64,000 nucleotides of DNA from an uncultured Oribacterium sp. (GTDB taxonomy: Bacteria; Bacillota; Clostridia; Lachnospirales; Lachnospiraceae), in NCBI GenBank assembly GCA_900770445.1, contig CAAGKO010000085.1, positions 1 to 64,000 on the forward strand, read 5' to 3'. The notes under the pieces are model-generated. The model searched no databases, had not been told where the DNA came from, and was given only the letters and a program-made list of their open reading frames with translations. The translations under genes and the position numbers were made by a program. Shown piece by piece: positions 25,670 through 35,352 of the stretch. Within the stretch, counting starts at the first letter, position 1; each line of letters opens with the position of its first letter.

Positions 25670-27942
25670 TTTTCGGCGGAGGTTTCGGTTTCTCCCTCGC
25701 TGTCCTCGCCCGGCACGGCCTCCGGGAGCGCGAAGCTCGCATCGTCCCCCGCCGGCTCAACGTACTCGTCGGTCACCGCTGCCGCTGTGGTCGGCGTAAT
25801 CACATTGCCGTCTGCATCGGTTTCGGTGCTCGTTTCGTCCGCCGTGGTTTCACTCTCCGCGCCGGTCTCACCGCCTACCTGTGCACCCATCGTCTCGGAG
25901 GAGATGCCCTCCGGGTTCTGCTGAAGCTGCGCGTTGATGGAATCCTCCGGATCGGTATCTCCGGATGGTGCGATATTCAGGAACTGCAGCGCATCGTTCA
26001 TGATTTCGCGTTCGATGTTGACCGCGAAGGACGCGGTCGCCTGTGCCTCACCGACAAGGTTCGGCGTATCGACGATGACGTAAACAAGTAACTGCGGATC
26101 CTCCACCGGTGCGAAACCGCAGAAGGAAACGAGGTAGTTCTTTGCGGAACGCGGCAGCTTCTCGGCTGTACCGGTTTTTCCACCGACATGATATCCCTGA
26201 ATCTGAGCCTTTTTACCTGTACCGACTTCGACGGTCTGGTAGAGGGCCTGCTTCAGGAAGTCACTCGTTGACTTCGAGCAGGTGGTGCGGAGAAGCTCCG
26301 GCTTCACATCCTCGATGACGGTACCGTTGCCGTTCAGAATCTGCTTCACTACATGCGGCTTGTAGTAACTGCCGCCGTTGATGATGCTGCAGTATGCTGC
26401 CGCCATCTGGACCATGGTGACGTTATAGTTCTGACCGAAGGAGTTGGTCGCGAGGGCCGTACGTCCCATGTTTTCTGCATTGTACACGAGATCCGTGGTG
26501 TCGGCCTCTGCCGGCAGGTCGATGCCGGTAGACTCACCGAAGCCGAAGATATGCTGGTACTTCACGAAATTCTCGGCGCCTTCATTGAACGCGGTATTCA
26601 TGAGGTATACGTTACAGGACTTCGCGAGACCCATCGTAGCGTCAAGCACGCCATCACCGTTCCGGTTATGGCAGCGGATACGCCAGGTATGGATACCATC
26701 GTTCAGCTCGATGTAGCCCTGACAGTCGAAGGTCGTGTCCGGTGTGATGGCCTTCTCCTCCAGCGCACCGGCGAGGGTGATGCTCTTCGCAACAGAGCCT
26801 GGCTCATATGTATCGGACACCGGGATGTTTCGCCATATCTGGTTCCAGGCGACCTGTCGGCCATAGGACAGGATTTCCTCGGTCGAATAGTACTTCGACA
26901 CTTCATCCTCGGTAATCGCGGCAGCGTCCGGATTCTCACGGCGATATACGCCGACGGCCTCCTTGCGGCCGAGCTGCATGAGATACTCATCGGTATAGAC
27001 CGAGCTGTCCAGCGCACGTGGATCGTTCAGATTAAACTGATTGGTGGAGCCCATCGCAAGCACTTCGCCGGTGTTCGGATCCATGACGATGGCCGCAGCC
27101 ATCTTCGAGCCGATATCCTCGGTCTGCCACTTATTAAGGTACTTCTCCAGCGACATCTGAATATTCGTATTGATGGTCGTCACGACGGAGTTACCATCGG
27201 TCGGCTCCTTCAGTACGGACTGCAGCTTCGTATCACTGTCGAGGTAGCCGTACTCACGGCCATTGACGCCCATCAGGGTGTCATTATAGTACTGCTCGAT
27301 GCCGCCGGTTCCACTGGAGCCGTCGGCGCTCGAGAAGCCGATGATGTTGCAGGCGAGGGAATCATACGGATAGGTACGCTTATACTCGTCCTCGAACCAG
27401 ATGCCCTTGATACGCGCCTTCGAGCCACTGCTGACATACGCGGCATTCTGCTCCTTCACATAGTCTTCCCAGCCGGATTTCTGGTCGTAGCTCAGTCCCT
27501 TCGCATATTTCACATAGGACTTGTCGGCCTTTTCACTGAGCAGCTTCCGAAGCTCAGACTCATCGTATTCGAAATAGGCAACGAGCGCCTGAATCGTCGA
27601 ATCCACGTAACGGTCATCCTGACCGGAGTGGATGACCCGCGGATCGATGATCAGGTTATACACCTTCTGGCTGGTCGCCAGCACGGTGCCGTTCCGATCC
27701 ATGATATCTCCGCGGCGGAACGGAATCGTACGCGAATCATAGGATGCCTGTCGCTGGGACAGGACGATCTTGTTGTACTCCTCGCTGTTGTTTTTTACCA
27801 GATTATAAATCGCCAGGATAAGCGCAATTAAAGCTAGCATGATCACACATAGTGTGACGGCTAGCTTTCTCTGCATGTACGGGGGAAGGATCTTCCCCCG
27901 GTTTCGTTTCCTGTTTTGATCAGTACTGCGGGATGTCCTCAT
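25666..27942 (-). CDS. ftsI: Class B penicillin-binding protein (FtsI/SpoVD type)
   Basis: 758 residues. Peptidoglycan transpeptidase of the divisome. One membrane helix (about 27-47), an N-terminal dimerisation domain (RRGDIMDRNGTVLA) and a transpeptidase domain with Ser383 in EPGSVAK (SxxK), SCN at 442-444 and KTGT at 589-592. The SxxK is SVAK rather than the usual STxK, but both catalytic residues are present. No PASTA domain is visible; instead a tail of about 95 acidic, Thr/Ala/Ser-rich residues follows (661-758). The start overlaps the ftsL-like gene by 23 bp. The palindrome at 25647-25669 supplies its stop codon. Confidence 0.93.
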   Translation of the reverse strand: MRTSRSTDQNRKRNRGKILPPYMQRKLAVTLCVIMLALIALILAIYNLVKNNSEEYNKIVLSQRQASYDSRTIPFRRGDIMDRNGTVLATSQKVYNLIIDPRVIHSGQDDRYVDSTIQALVAYFEYDESELRKLLSEKADKSYVKYAKGLSYDQKSGWEDYVKEQNAAYVSSGSKARIKGIWFEDEYKRTYPYDSLACNIIGFSSADGSSGTGGIEQYYNDTLMGVNGREYGYLDSDTKLQSVLKEPTDGNSVVTTINTNIQMSLEKYLNKWQTEDIGSKMAAAIVMDPNTGEVLAMGSTNQFNLNDPRALDSSVYTDEYLMQLGRKEAVGVYRRENPDAAAITEDEVSKYYSTEEILSYGRQVAWNQIWRNIPVSDTYEPGSVAKSITLAGALEEKAITPDTTFDCQGYIELNDGIHTWRIRCHNRNGDGVLDATMGLAKSCNVYLMNTAFNEGAENFVKYQHIFGFGESTGIDLPAEADTTDLVYNAENMGRTALATNSFGQNYNVTMVQMAAAYCSIINGGSYYKPHVVKQILNGNGTVIEDVKPELLRTTCSKSTSDFLKQALYQTVEVGTGKKAQIQGYHVGGKTGTAEKLPRSAKNYLVSFCGFAPVEDPQLLVYVIVDTPNLVGEAQATASFAVNIEREIMNDALQFLNIAPSGDTDPEDSINAQLQQNPEGISSETMGAQVGGETGAESETTADETSTETDADGNVITPTTAAAVTDEYVEPAGDDASFALPEAVPGEDSEGETETSAEN

Positions 27943-28456
27943 ATTGTCTTACGTACTCGCTTTCCGTCTTGTCATAGGTAATCGTCTGATCCTTGCCGGC
28001 ATATACCATGCCGAGCTCCTGCGTGGCTACCCGATAGATCTCATCGAGATTCACGGACGTATCTATGCTGTTCTGAAGCGCATCGTTCTCAGACTTCAGC
28101 TTATCGAGCTGCTGCTTCTTCGTCTCGATCGACGAAATCCGCGTATTGATCGAGGTCTGCATCTGAATATAGGAAAAGCAGAGACCCAGGGTGAACACGG
28201 AGGCGATGATCAGTACCGCGAGGTAGGTCCGATCGACCACGACCGTCTTATGACGAAGTCGTTCCTGCTGCGCACGATACTCCATCTCCCGCTCGTCGAG
28301 GATCCGCTGTCGCGCACGCTGCCGTGCCTGCTGCCGACGTTCCAGCTCCTCCGTATTCGGACGACGCTTCGGCTGTATCTTTCGTACTGTATTTCCATCG
28401 ACATAGGTTCCTGTCGTCCGCGGCACGCGTACCGCTGTCCGTCTCGTTCTGGCCAT
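27920..28456 (-). CDS. ftsL: FtsL-like bitopic division protein
   Basis: 178 residues. A very basic N-terminal arm (about 1-75, Arg/Gln-rich) precedes one membrane helix (about 80-100) and an extracellular heptad-repeat segment (SSIETKKQQLDKLKSENDALQNSID). This topology and its place between rsmH and the class B PBP gene identify it as the FtsL/DivIC-type coiled-coil component. The start at 28456 has GGGGGAAAG upstream; a 32-residue extension upstream is unlikely. The 3' end overlaps the PBP start. Confidence 0.82.
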   Translation of the reverse strand: MARTRRTAVRVPRTTGTYVDGNTVRKIQPKRRPNTEELERRQQARQRARQRILDEREMEYRAQQERLRHKTVVVDRTYLAVLIIASVFTLGLCFSYIQMQTSINTRISSIETKKQQLDKLKSENDALQNSIDTSVNLDEIYRVATQELGMVYAGKDQTITYDKTESEYVRQYEDIPQY

Positions 28457-28637
28457 ACTGTTCTTTCCCCCATTTTCCGGATCGGTTCCGGATTCTAAAC
28501 TCTCCTGATCTGGTCGATACAGGCTCCGCAGTCCGCTCTGACCTGCCTCCACGGCCCAGTCCAGCGTCTACTCCGGAGCACTGTTTCTTTTCTCTATATC
28601 TCCCTGTGCTCGTCCAATGCAGACGACCGCACTGTAT

Positions 28638-29585
28638 TTACCCTTCCGTATGTTTCTCGAAGATCCGAAGCTTCGCGCTCTTCGATCTCGAGTTCTCCTC
28701 GAGCTCCTCGGCACTCGGCAGAATCGGCTTCCGGGTGATCACCCGGCCCTTCGACTTCCGGCCACATACGCAGACCGGAAACTCCGGCGGACAGATGCAC
28801 GGCTTCTCAGCGGTGCGGAACTTCGTCTTCACGATCCGATCCTCGAGGGAGTGGAAGGTGATGATGCAGAGGCGTCCACCCTCTGCGAGATCATCGATCA
28901 TACGATCGATGCTGTCCTCCAGTACATCGAGCTCACGATTCAGCTCGATACGAATCGCCTGGAAGGTACGCTTCGCCGGATGGCCTCCGGTGGCACGGAT
29001 CTTCGCCGGAATCGCACCCGAGATGATCTCGGACAGCTCCAGCGTCGTCTCTATGCGCTTCGTCGCACGATACTGACAGATATGCTTCGCGATGTTCTGT
29101 GCGAAACGATCCTCTCCATAGTTTTTAATCATATGGAAAAGCTCGGATTCACTGTAATCGTTCACGATATCGGCAGCGGTGATCGGATTCCGGTCATCCA
29201 TCCGCATATCGAGCGGTGCGTCACTCCGATAGCTGAAGCCACGCTCCGCGGTATCCAGCTGGTAGCTTGATACGCCGAGATCGAGGTAGATGCCATCGAC
29301 CTTTCCGATGCCCAGCTCCTTCAGTACATCATCGATTCTTTCGTAATTACTGCGGACGATCGTCACGCGATCCCGTACATCCGAAAGTCGCTCGCTTGCT
29401 GCCTGAATCGCATCCTTATCCTGGTCGATGCCGATCAACCGGCCCGCCGGTGAAAGATGGGTACATACTTCATGAGCATGTCCGCCACCGCCTAAGGTTC
29501 CGTCAACATAGATGCCATCGGGTCTTATGTTGAGTCCGTCCACGGTCTCGTGGAGAAGTACGGAATAATGCTTAAACTCAGACAC
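28638..29585 (-). CDS. rsmH: 16S rRNA (cytosine1402-N4)-methyltransferase
   Basis: 315 residues with a GTG start that overlaps the mraZ stop by 8 bp, GGGAGG upstream. The SAM site is [14 protein letters not shown] (about 27-40); [14 protein letters not shown] and the [15 protein letters not shown] segment are family hallmarks, and [12 protein letters not shown] lies near the C-terminus. It methylates C1402 in the ribosomal P site. Universal neighbour of mraZ at the head of the division cluster. Confidence 0.96.
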   Translation of the reverse strand: MSEFKHYSVLLHETVDGLNIRPDGIYVDGTLGGGGHAHEVCTHLSPAGRLIGIDQDKDAIQAASERLSDVRDRVTIVRSNYERIDDVLKELGIGKVDGIYLDLGVSSYQLDTAERGFSYRSDAPLDMRMDDRNPITAADIVNDYSESELFHMIKNYGEDRFAQNIAKHICQYRATKRIETTLELSEIISGAIPAKIRATGGHPAKRTFQAIRIELNRELDVLEDSIDRMIDDLAEGGRLCIITFHSLEDRIVKTKFRTAEKPCICPPEFPVCVCGRKSKGRVITRKPILPSAEELEENSRSKSAKLRIFEKHTEG

Positions 29586-30006
29586 CTAAGCCCTCCCAAT
29601 CTGCCTCTAATGCTGCCTCATCATCAAAGCTGTACTTTTCTTCGTACGTGCTCGTATTCCAGATCTCGATATGGTCACCCACACCGAGTAAGGTGATATC
29701 TTTATCCAGGCCCGCCCGATCCCGGAGGACCTGTGGAAGAAGGATTCTGCCCTGCTTATCCAGCTCACAGATGGCGGCCGACCCCAGTAGAAAACGCTTC
29801 AGGCTTCTCGCCTTCTCGTTCGTCATCGGGAGCGCATTCAGCTTCTCCTCGAGGGCCTGCCACTCCGGAGATGCGTACATAGCAAGACAACCGTCCAGGC
29901 TTCTGGTAACCGTAAACTCGTCTCCGAGCTGGTCCCGAAATCTGGCCGGTATGATCAGTCTGCCCTTGGCATCCAGATTGTGGCGATACTCTCCTGTGAA
30001 TGACAT
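29578..30006 (-). CDS. mraZ: Transcriptional regulator MraZ
   Basis: 142 residues with two SpoVT/AbrB-like halves: [24 protein letters not shown] at the N-terminus and [24 protein letters not shown] in the middle, each with the DxKGRxxxP core. MraZ binds short direct repeats in its own promoter and sets expression of the division cluster. Three such repeats lie 11 to 38 bp upstream of the start. A short SD, AAAGGG, sits unusually close to the ATG. Confidence 0.96.
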   Translation of the reverse strand: MSFTGEYRHNLDAKGRLIIPARFRDQLGDEFTVTRSLDGCLAMYASPEWQALEEKLNALPMTNEKARSLKRFLLGSAAICELDKQGRILLPQVLRDRAGLDKDITLLGVGDHIEIWNTSTYEEKYSFDDEAALEADWEGLGV

Positions 30007-30016
30007 TTCCCTTTTC

Positions 30017-30044
30017 TACCACTTTCTACCACTTCTTACCACTT
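30017..30044 (-). promoter_or_regulatory. MraZ operator: three AAGTGGTA repeats, 10-bp period
   Basis: AAGTGGTA on the minus strand occurs at 30017-30024, 30027-30034 and 30037-30044, exactly 10 bp apart, so all face the same side of the helix. MraZ is known to bind such GTGG-type direct repeats. They lie just downstream of the -10 element and cover the transcript start, fitting autorepression. Confidence 0.88.
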
Positions 30045-30053
30045 CATGACATA

Positions 30054-30082
30054 ATAATGCGCTAATTTGGGTTTAGTGTCAA
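30054..30082 (-). promoter_or_regulatory. Sigma-A promoter of the mraZ division operon
   Basis: Perfect -35 TTGACA (30077-30082), 17-bp spacer and -10 CATTAT (30054-30059) on the minus strand. The start point would fall about 7 bp downstream, at the edge of the MraZ repeats. Confidence 0.8.
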
Positions 30083-30103
30083 GGCAGGATACAGCAATAA
30101 ATT

Positions 30104-30134
30104 AAAAAAAGAAGCCTCTCGAATGAGAGACTTC
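30104..30134 (-). terminator. Rho-independent terminator downstream of ychF
   Basis: A 10-bp stem (arms 30111-30120 and 30125-30134, one wobble) with a 4-nt loop, followed on the minus strand by TTTTTTT. It separates ychF from the mraZ promoter. Confidence 0.88.
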
Positions 30135-30261
30135 CTTCTATATAACGATATATGATCTGTACCGAAAGGCCTGTACGAGGCAGGCGGCACGCTTTTTCAC
30201 AAAATGATCAGCACTCATACCGGATCTGCTGCACGCGGCAGACGGCACGCTTCCTTCTATA
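30131..30261. repeat. Imperfect direct repeats in the ychF 3' flank
   Basis: A 24-nt unit with core GGCACGCTT occurs at 30171-30194 and 30229-30252 (21 of 24 identical), and CTTCCTTCTATA occurs at 30131-30142 and 30250-30261. No gene is present. This looks like a decayed local duplication of the terminator flank. Confidence 0.5.
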
Positions 30262-30274
30262 GAATGAATGCGAA

Positions 30275-31372
30275 TTATACGTTGAAACGGAACTCAACGA
30301 CATCGCCGTCCTGCATCACGTAGTCCTTACCCTCCATGCGGACGAGACCCTTCTCACGTGCTGCTGCGATGGAGCCACAGTCGAGGAGATCCTGGTAGTT
30401 GATGACCTCGGCCTTGATGAAGCCACGCTCGAAATCGGAGTGGATCTTACCGGCCGCCTGCGGTGCCTTCGTTCCCTTTCGGATGGTCCATGCTCTGGTC
30501 TCCTTCTCACCGGCGGTAAGGAAGGACATGAGGCCGAGCAGATCATAGGAAGCACGCACGATCTTGTCGAGGCCGGACTCACTCATGCCGAGGGACTCGA
30601 GATACTCTGCCTTCTCATCGTCCTCGAGCTCGGAGATCTCCTCCTCGATCTGGGCGGAAATCACGAATACACCGGAGCCGTTCTCTGCCGCGTAGTCACG
30701 TACCTTCTGGACGTATGCATTGGACGCGCCATCATCGGCGACAGAATCCTCGGAAACGTTCGCTGCATAGATCACCGGCTTACGGGTCAGCAGATCGAGG
30801 GTATCAATGAAGGCGTTCTTATCGTCATCACCGGCATCGAAGCTGATGGCCAGCTTATCGGACTCGAGGTGGTCGTGGAGCTCGGTGAGGAGCGCATACT
30901 CCGCCTTCGCATCCTTATCGTTCATCGCGAGCTTCTTCGTCTTCGCGAGACGACGATCGAGGAGATCGAGGTCGGAGAAGATGAGCTCGAGGTTGATGGT
31001 TTCGATATCACGAATCGGATCCACGGAACCATCGACATGCACTATGTTGTCATCATCAAAGCAGCGAACGACGTGCACGATGGCGTCGGTCTCACGGATG
31101 TTCGACAGGAACTGGTTACCGAGACCCTCACCCTTGGAGGCGCCCTTGACGAGACCTGCGATATCGACGAACTGGATCACCGCCGGCACGATCTTCTGCG
31201 TATTATACAGGGCGCCCAGCTTCTGAAGACGCTCATCCGGTACAGCGACGACGCCGACGTTCGGCTCGATCGTACAGAACGGGTAGTTGGCAGACTCCGC
31301 GCCCGCCTTCGTGATTGCGTTAAACAGTGTAGACTTGCCGACATTCGGCAGTCCGACGATACCTAATTTCAT
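30275..31372 (-). CDS. ychF: Redox-regulated ATPase YchF (Obg family)
   Basis: 365 residues. P-loop [15 protein letters not shown] (6-20), switch region and [14 protein letters not shown] (about 69-82), and the ATP-preferring G4 replacement NVSED near 200 (NxxE instead of NKxD). A C-terminal TGS domain ends in the typical [11 protein letters not shown]. It interacts with the ribosome and is a stress-related ATPase. AAGGAGA precedes the start and a good promoter lies at 31415-31443. Confidence 0.95.
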   Translation of the reverse strand: MKLGIVGLPNVGKSTLFNAITKAGAESANYPFCTIEPNVGVVAVPDERLQKLGALYNTQKIVPAVIQFVDIAGLVKGASKGEGLGNQFLSNIRETDAIVHVVRCFDDDNIVHVDGSVDPIRDIETINLELIFSDLDLLDRRLAKTKKLAMNDKDAKAEYALLTELHDHLESDKLAISFDAGDDDKNAFIDTLDLLTRKPVIYAANVSEDSVADDGASNAYVQKVRDYAAENGSGVFVISAQIEEEISELEDDEKAEYLESLGMSESGLDKIVRASYDLLGLMSFLTAGEKETRAWTIRKGTKAPQAAGKIHSDFERGFIKAEVINYQDLLDCGSIAAAREKGLVRMEGKDYVMQDGDVVEFRFNV

Positions 31373-31414
31373 AATCTAAATCTCCTTAAAATTGCAGCTC
31401 AAAAAAGCATCGCT

Positions 31415-31443
31415 ATTATAAACCAGAAGCTTGTTCTTTACAA
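31415..31443 (-). promoter_or_regulatory. Sigma-A promoter of ychF
   Basis: TTGTAA (31438-31443), 17-bp spacer, consensus TATAAT (31415-31420) on the minus strand, about 43 bp upstream of the ychF start. Confidence 0.75.
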
Positions 31444-31539
31444 TGCCATATATCTTACGAAAGTGTTACCCATGAGGATAAAGCATTATAGTTCAGCATG
31501 GCCTCAGAGAGGTTTCCTTACCTGAACTGTAACGCAACA

Positions 31540-32403
31540 TCATCCCTTCGCCTTCCGCACACCGCGGATGATCATCGCAAGTCCGAGTACGGCGAGTGCG
31601 CCCGACAGGGCCTGCGAAACGGCGATGTTCGTGCCCCAGAGGAGCAGCGAATCCGTCCGGAGTCCCTCGATCCAGAAGCGGCCGATGCCGTAGAACATGA
31701 GGTACTCCCAGAACACCTGACCGGTGAACGTCTTCTTCGGTCCGGTGATCCAGAGGAAGATCAGGGTACAGAGGTTCCATACCGACTCGTAAAAGAAGGT
31801 CGGGTGCACCTGGATGAACATCTCGTCGCCGAGCCGAATCGCATGGGTGAGCACGTTCTCGTTCAGCATGTTCGGGTTCACGATGGATTCCTTGATTCGC
31901 ATCGCGAGCAGTGAATCCGTATAGCGGCCGAAGGCCTCTGCATTGAAAAAATTTCCCCAGCGGCCGATCAGCTGTCCCGTGAGGAGTCCGAGCACCGCGG
32001 AATCCGCGATGGAGAAAAACTTCACCTTCCGCCGGCGGCAGAAAATCACACAGCAGAGGATGCCGGTCAGGATGCCGCCGTAAATCGCGAGGCCGCCCTG
32101 CCGGAGGTTGAGGATCTCCCCGAGATGCTGCGAGTAGTAATCCCACTCGAAGATGACATAGTAGGCACGTGCACCGAGAATCGCGAAGATGATGCCGTAC
32201 AGCGCGAGATCCTCGATGTCCTCGACCTTTTCGCCGCGTCGCTTATAATCGAGGCCCGCAATCAGCACCCCCATCAGCATGCCGATGCCGATGATGATGC
32301 CGTAGTAGGCGATGCGAAAGCCGAACACGGAAATCGAGTTTCCGAGATGCTCGACGCCGATCCCGAGATGCGGGAAATAAATATCAAAATTGTCAGTATT
32401 CAT
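31540..32403 (-). CDS. lgt: Prolipoprotein diacylglyceryl transferase
   Basis: 287 residues with about seven membrane helices. Transfers diacylglycerol from phosphatidylglycerol to the lipobox Cys of prelipoproteins such as the MetQ seen here. Signature segments: RQGGLAIYGG (about 106-115), GQLIGRWGNFFNAEAFG (about 150-166) with the essential Arg, HPTFFYES (about 206-213), and GIGRFWIEGLRTDSL near the C-terminus. The ATG at 32403 has AAGGGA upstream; the one at 32421 is too close to that site. Confidence 0.95.
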   Translation of the reverse strand: MNTDNFDIYFPHLGIGVEHLGNSISVFGFRIAYYGIIIGIGMLMGVLIAGLDYKRRGEKVEDIEDLALYGIIFAILGARAYYVIFEWDYYSQHLGEILNLRQGGLAIYGGILTGILCCVIFCRRRKVKFFSIADSAVLGLLTGQLIGRWGNFFNAEAFGRYTDSLLAMRIKESIVNPNMLNENVLTHAIRLGDEMFIQVHPTFFYESVWNLCTLIFLWITGPKKTFTGQVFWEYLMFYGIGRFWIEGLRTDSLLLWGTNIAVSQALSGALAVLGLAMIIRGVRKAKG

Positions 32404-32495
32404 GCAGTCTGTCCCTTTCATGCAGAATCATATCGGACTGCGCTCGCACGCCACGAACATAGTCCGCAAGCGGTCAGCGGTGCAGCCGCCGCCCA

Positions 32496-34508
32496 TCACG
32501 CGTTTGCTTCCCCCTTCAGAATGCGAAGAAATTCTTTCTCCGTGACGATCGGAACGCCGAGCTCCTTCGCCTTTTTGTTCTTTCCGGAGGTCGACGTGAT
32601 GTCGTTGTTGACGAGGTAGGCGGTCTTCGCGGATACCGAGCCCGCCGCACGTCCGCCGGCCTGCTCGATCAGCGCCTGCAGCTCCTTCCGGTTCCCGAAG
32701 TGCTCGAGGGCGCCGGTGATGACGACGGACTTTCCCTCCATCGTCTTCGCGGTCGTGCTGTCTTCTGTCCGCTTCTCGATTTCGAGATCCTGCAGCAGCG
32801 CGTCCACCTGTTTCATCGCCGCCGCATCCCGGAAGTAGCACACGAGGTTCTCTGCGAGCACCGCGCCGATGCCGTCCACCTCCTGCAGCTCCTCCACGCC
32901 TGCTGCCCGCAGCTGCGCGAAATCATCCCCGAAGTGTCGGCAGAGGACCTTCGCATTTGCGAGGCCAATGCCGGCGATCCCGAGGCCATACACGACGCGG
33001 TAAAGCTCCGTATGACGGGCACGCTCCGTGGCTGCCGTCAGGTTTTCATAGCTCTTCTCACCGAAACCCTCCATCGTCACGATCTCCGCACGGTAGCGAT
33101 CGAGATGGAAGATATCGCTGTAGTGGTGGATGAAGCCATGGGCGATGAACTTCTCCAGCGTCTGTTCGCTGAGGCCCTCGATGTTCAGTGCATCTCGGCT
33201 CACGAAAAGTGAGAAATTCTTGATCTTCTTCGCTGCACAGTCCGGATTCGGACAGTACAGGAACTTCGCCTCATTATCCGAGCGGATCTCCGTCGGCTGT
33301 CCGCAGACCGGGCAGACCGCAGCCGGCTTCAGATTCCCGGAGCGGGTCCGGTTTTCCGCGATCTGCGGGATGATCATGTTCGCCTTATAGACGGTGATAT
33401 GATCACCGATGCCGAGCGCGAGCTCCTCACAGTAGGAAAGATTATGAAGGCTTGCACGGCTGACCGTCGTCCCCTCCAGCTCGACCGGATCGAAGATCGC
33501 GACCGGATTGATAAGCCCGGTACGACTCGGTGACCACTCCACCTCGCGGAGGACGGTCTCTGCCTGCTCATCGCTCCACTTAAAGGCGATGGCGTTCCGC
33601 GGGAACTTCGCGGTGCGTCCGAGACTCAGCCCATAGGCGATGTCCTCGTAGATCAGCACGAGGCCATCGGACGGGAAATCGTTATGCTGAATCGCCTTCG
33701 AGAACCACTGTACCGTTTCTGCGATCGTATCCTTCGTCACATGCTTATACTCGACGACATCGAAGCCCTGTGCCCGGAGGAATTCATACTGTGCCGCGCG
33801 GGAGTTCTGGAAATCCACATGTTCTCCCTGCGCATCCACGGCACTCACAAGCGTGAAGGCCATCAGATTCACATGACGGGTTTTCGTCACCTTCGGGTCC
33901 AGCTGGCGTACCGAGCCGGAGCAGAGATTTCGTGGATTCTTATACTTCGCATCCGCATCCGCGATGGTTTCATTGATCTTTTTAAATTCCGAATAGGTGA
34001 TGATGGCCTCGCCACGCAGCACCAGATCACCGGTGAAGGCAATCCTCGTCGGAACGTTATCAAACATCCGCGCGTTCTGCGTGATGACTTCACCGATCTC
34101 GCCGTTGCCACGGGTGACGGCCTTCACCAGCTCACCGGCATGATAGCTCAGGACGACCGTGAGTCCGTCCATCTTCCAGCTGAGCAGGCCCTCCTTCTCC
34201 CCGAGCCAGGCTGCGAGTTCGTCGACCGACTTCGTCTTATCGAGGCTCAGCATCGGACTCGGATGACGCTCCTTCGGAAGCTCCGACAGCACCTCGAAGC
34301 CGACACGCTGCGTCGGCGATCCACCGAGGATCATGCCGGTCTCCTGTTCGAGCTTCTCAAGCTCATCATAGAGCCGGTCATAGCTCAGGTTCGACATGAT
34401 CTCATTGCCATCCACATAGTACACGCGAGCCGCTTCATTCAGGGTGCGGATGAGCTCCTTCATACGCGCGAGCTTCTGCTTCTTTTCTTCGTCGTGGGAA
34501 ATACTCAT
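32496..34508 (-). CDS. ligA: NAD-dependent DNA ligase
   Basis: 670 residues. Seals nicks using NAD+. Order of parts: Ia domain (1-65, YYVDGNEIMSNLSYDRLYDEL), adenylation domain with Lys112 in KMDG (the more common form is KxDG with Ile or Leu), OB fold, a four-Cys zinc finger CPVCGQP...CPNPDCAAKK (about 410-435), helix-hairpin-helix repeats, and a C-terminal BRCT domain (about 590-670). Full length. The gene is followed by lgt after 92 bp and preceded by rluF within 7 bp. Confidence 0.96.
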   Translation of the reverse strand: MSISHDEEKKQKLARMKELIRTLNEAARVYYVDGNEIMSNLSYDRLYDELEKLEQETGMILGGSPTQRVGFEVLSELPKERHPSPMLSLDKTKSVDELAAWLGEKEGLLSWKMDGLTVVLSYHAGELVKAVTRGNGEIGEVITQNARMFDNVPTRIAFTGDLVLRGEAIITYSEFKKINETIADADAKYKNPRNLCSGSVRQLDPKVTKTRHVNLMAFTLVSAVDAQGEHVDFQNSRAAQYEFLRAQGFDVVEYKHVTKDTIAETVQWFSKAIQHNDFPSDGLVLIYEDIAYGLSLGRTAKFPRNAIAFKWSDEQAETVLREVEWSPSRTGLINPVAIFDPVELEGTTVSRASLHNLSYCEELALGIGDHITVYKANMIIPQIAENRTRSGNLKPAAVCPVCGQPTEIRSDNEAKFLYCPNPDCAAKKIKNFSLFVSRDALNIEGLSEQTLEKFIAHGFIHHYSDIFHLDRYRAEIVTMEGFGEKSYENLTAATERARHTELYRVVYGLGIAGIGLANAKVLCRHFGDDFAQLRAAGVEELQEVDGIGAVLAENLVCYFRDAAAMKQVDALLQDLEIEKRTEDSTTAKTMEGKSVVITGALEHFGNRKELQALIEQAGGRAAGSVSAKTAYLVNNDITSTSGKNKKAKELGVPIVTEKEFLRILKGEANA

Positions 34509-34515
34509 ATTTCGT

Positions 34516-35352
34516 TCACTCCATATCCTCTTCCCGGAGGCCGAGCTCGGACAGCTCGATCTCGCGATACTGCCCCGGCTTCAGTCCATGCAGGGTGAGG
34601 TCCATGATACGGATGCGCTTCAGCTTCTTCACCTCATAGCCGAAGGCTGCACACATACGACGAATCTGACGATTCAGTCCCTGTGTGATCACGATATGAA
34701 ACTCCTGCTGACGAAGCTTCGGCGGACGGGTCATGTCCTGCCACACCTCACATGGGCGGGTCGTCGCATGCAGTTCCTTCAGCTCGACGCCATCGGCGAG
34801 CCCGTCCAGGAACTCCTTCGTGCACGGCTTATCCACCGTCACGACGTATTCCTTCTCATGGTAATTCCGTGCACGGTTGATTCGATTTACGAGCTCGCCC
34901 TGATTCGTCAGAAGGATGAGTCCCTCCGACTCCTTATCGAGACGACCGATCGGGTACACTCTCGTGTGATAGTGGATCGCTTCGATGATGTTCGGTGCTT
35001 TATCCTTATCGCTCGTCGTGCACACGATCCCACGCGGCTTGTAGTACGCGAGCAGCACCGGTGCCGGACGGTCATAGTCCTGCCCCACCGTCGAGATCTG
35101 CTCGCCATAGCGCTTCGCCATCCGGCGCGACTCCGTACGGAGAAGGTACTGTGCTTCCGGATTGCCGGCAGCGGCATTCAGCGCATGCGGATTCACGCAC
35201 TGACCGTCCAGCTCGATCGAGTCTGCTTCTGTTACCTGCTGGCCGAGCTCGACCGGCTTCTTATTTACAGTGACACGGCCCGCAGCGATCAGCTTATCCG
35301 CCTCGCGGCGGGAGCAGACGCCGAGCTCCGACAAACGCTTATTCAGTCTCAT
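34516..35352 (-). CDS. rluF: RsuA/RluF-type rRNA pseudouridine synthase
   Basis: 278 residues. An S4 RNA-binding domain at the N-terminus ([22 protein letters not shown]) and a TruA-like catalytic domain with [17 protein letters not shown] (about 138-154), whose Asp is the nucleophile. The [17 protein letters not shown] and [23 protein letters not shown] motifs are typical of RluF, which modifies U2604 of 23S rRNA; RluB or RsuA are alternatives. There is an extra segment of about 40 residues between the S4 and catalytic domains. The start overlaps the queA stop (ATGA). Confidence 0.88.
   Translation of the reverse strand: MRLNKRLSELGVCSRREADKLIAAGRVTVNKKPVELGQQVTEADSIELDGQCVNPHALNAAAGNPEAQYLLRTESRRMAKRYGEQISTVGQDYDRPAPVLLAYYKPRGIVCTTSDKDKAPNIIEAIHYHTRVYPIGRLDKESEGLILLTNQGELVNRINRARNYHEKEYVVTVDKPCTKEFLDGLADGVELKELHATTRPCEVWQDMTRPPKLRQQEFHIVITQGLNRQIRRMCAAFGYEVKKLKRIRIMDLTLHGLKPGQYREIELSELGLREEDME

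Noticed and set aside
30017..30044. Possible simple tandem repeat or mini-CRISPR
   Set aside because: Units are 10 bp with no spacers; location upstream of mraZ identifies them as MraZ binding repeats.
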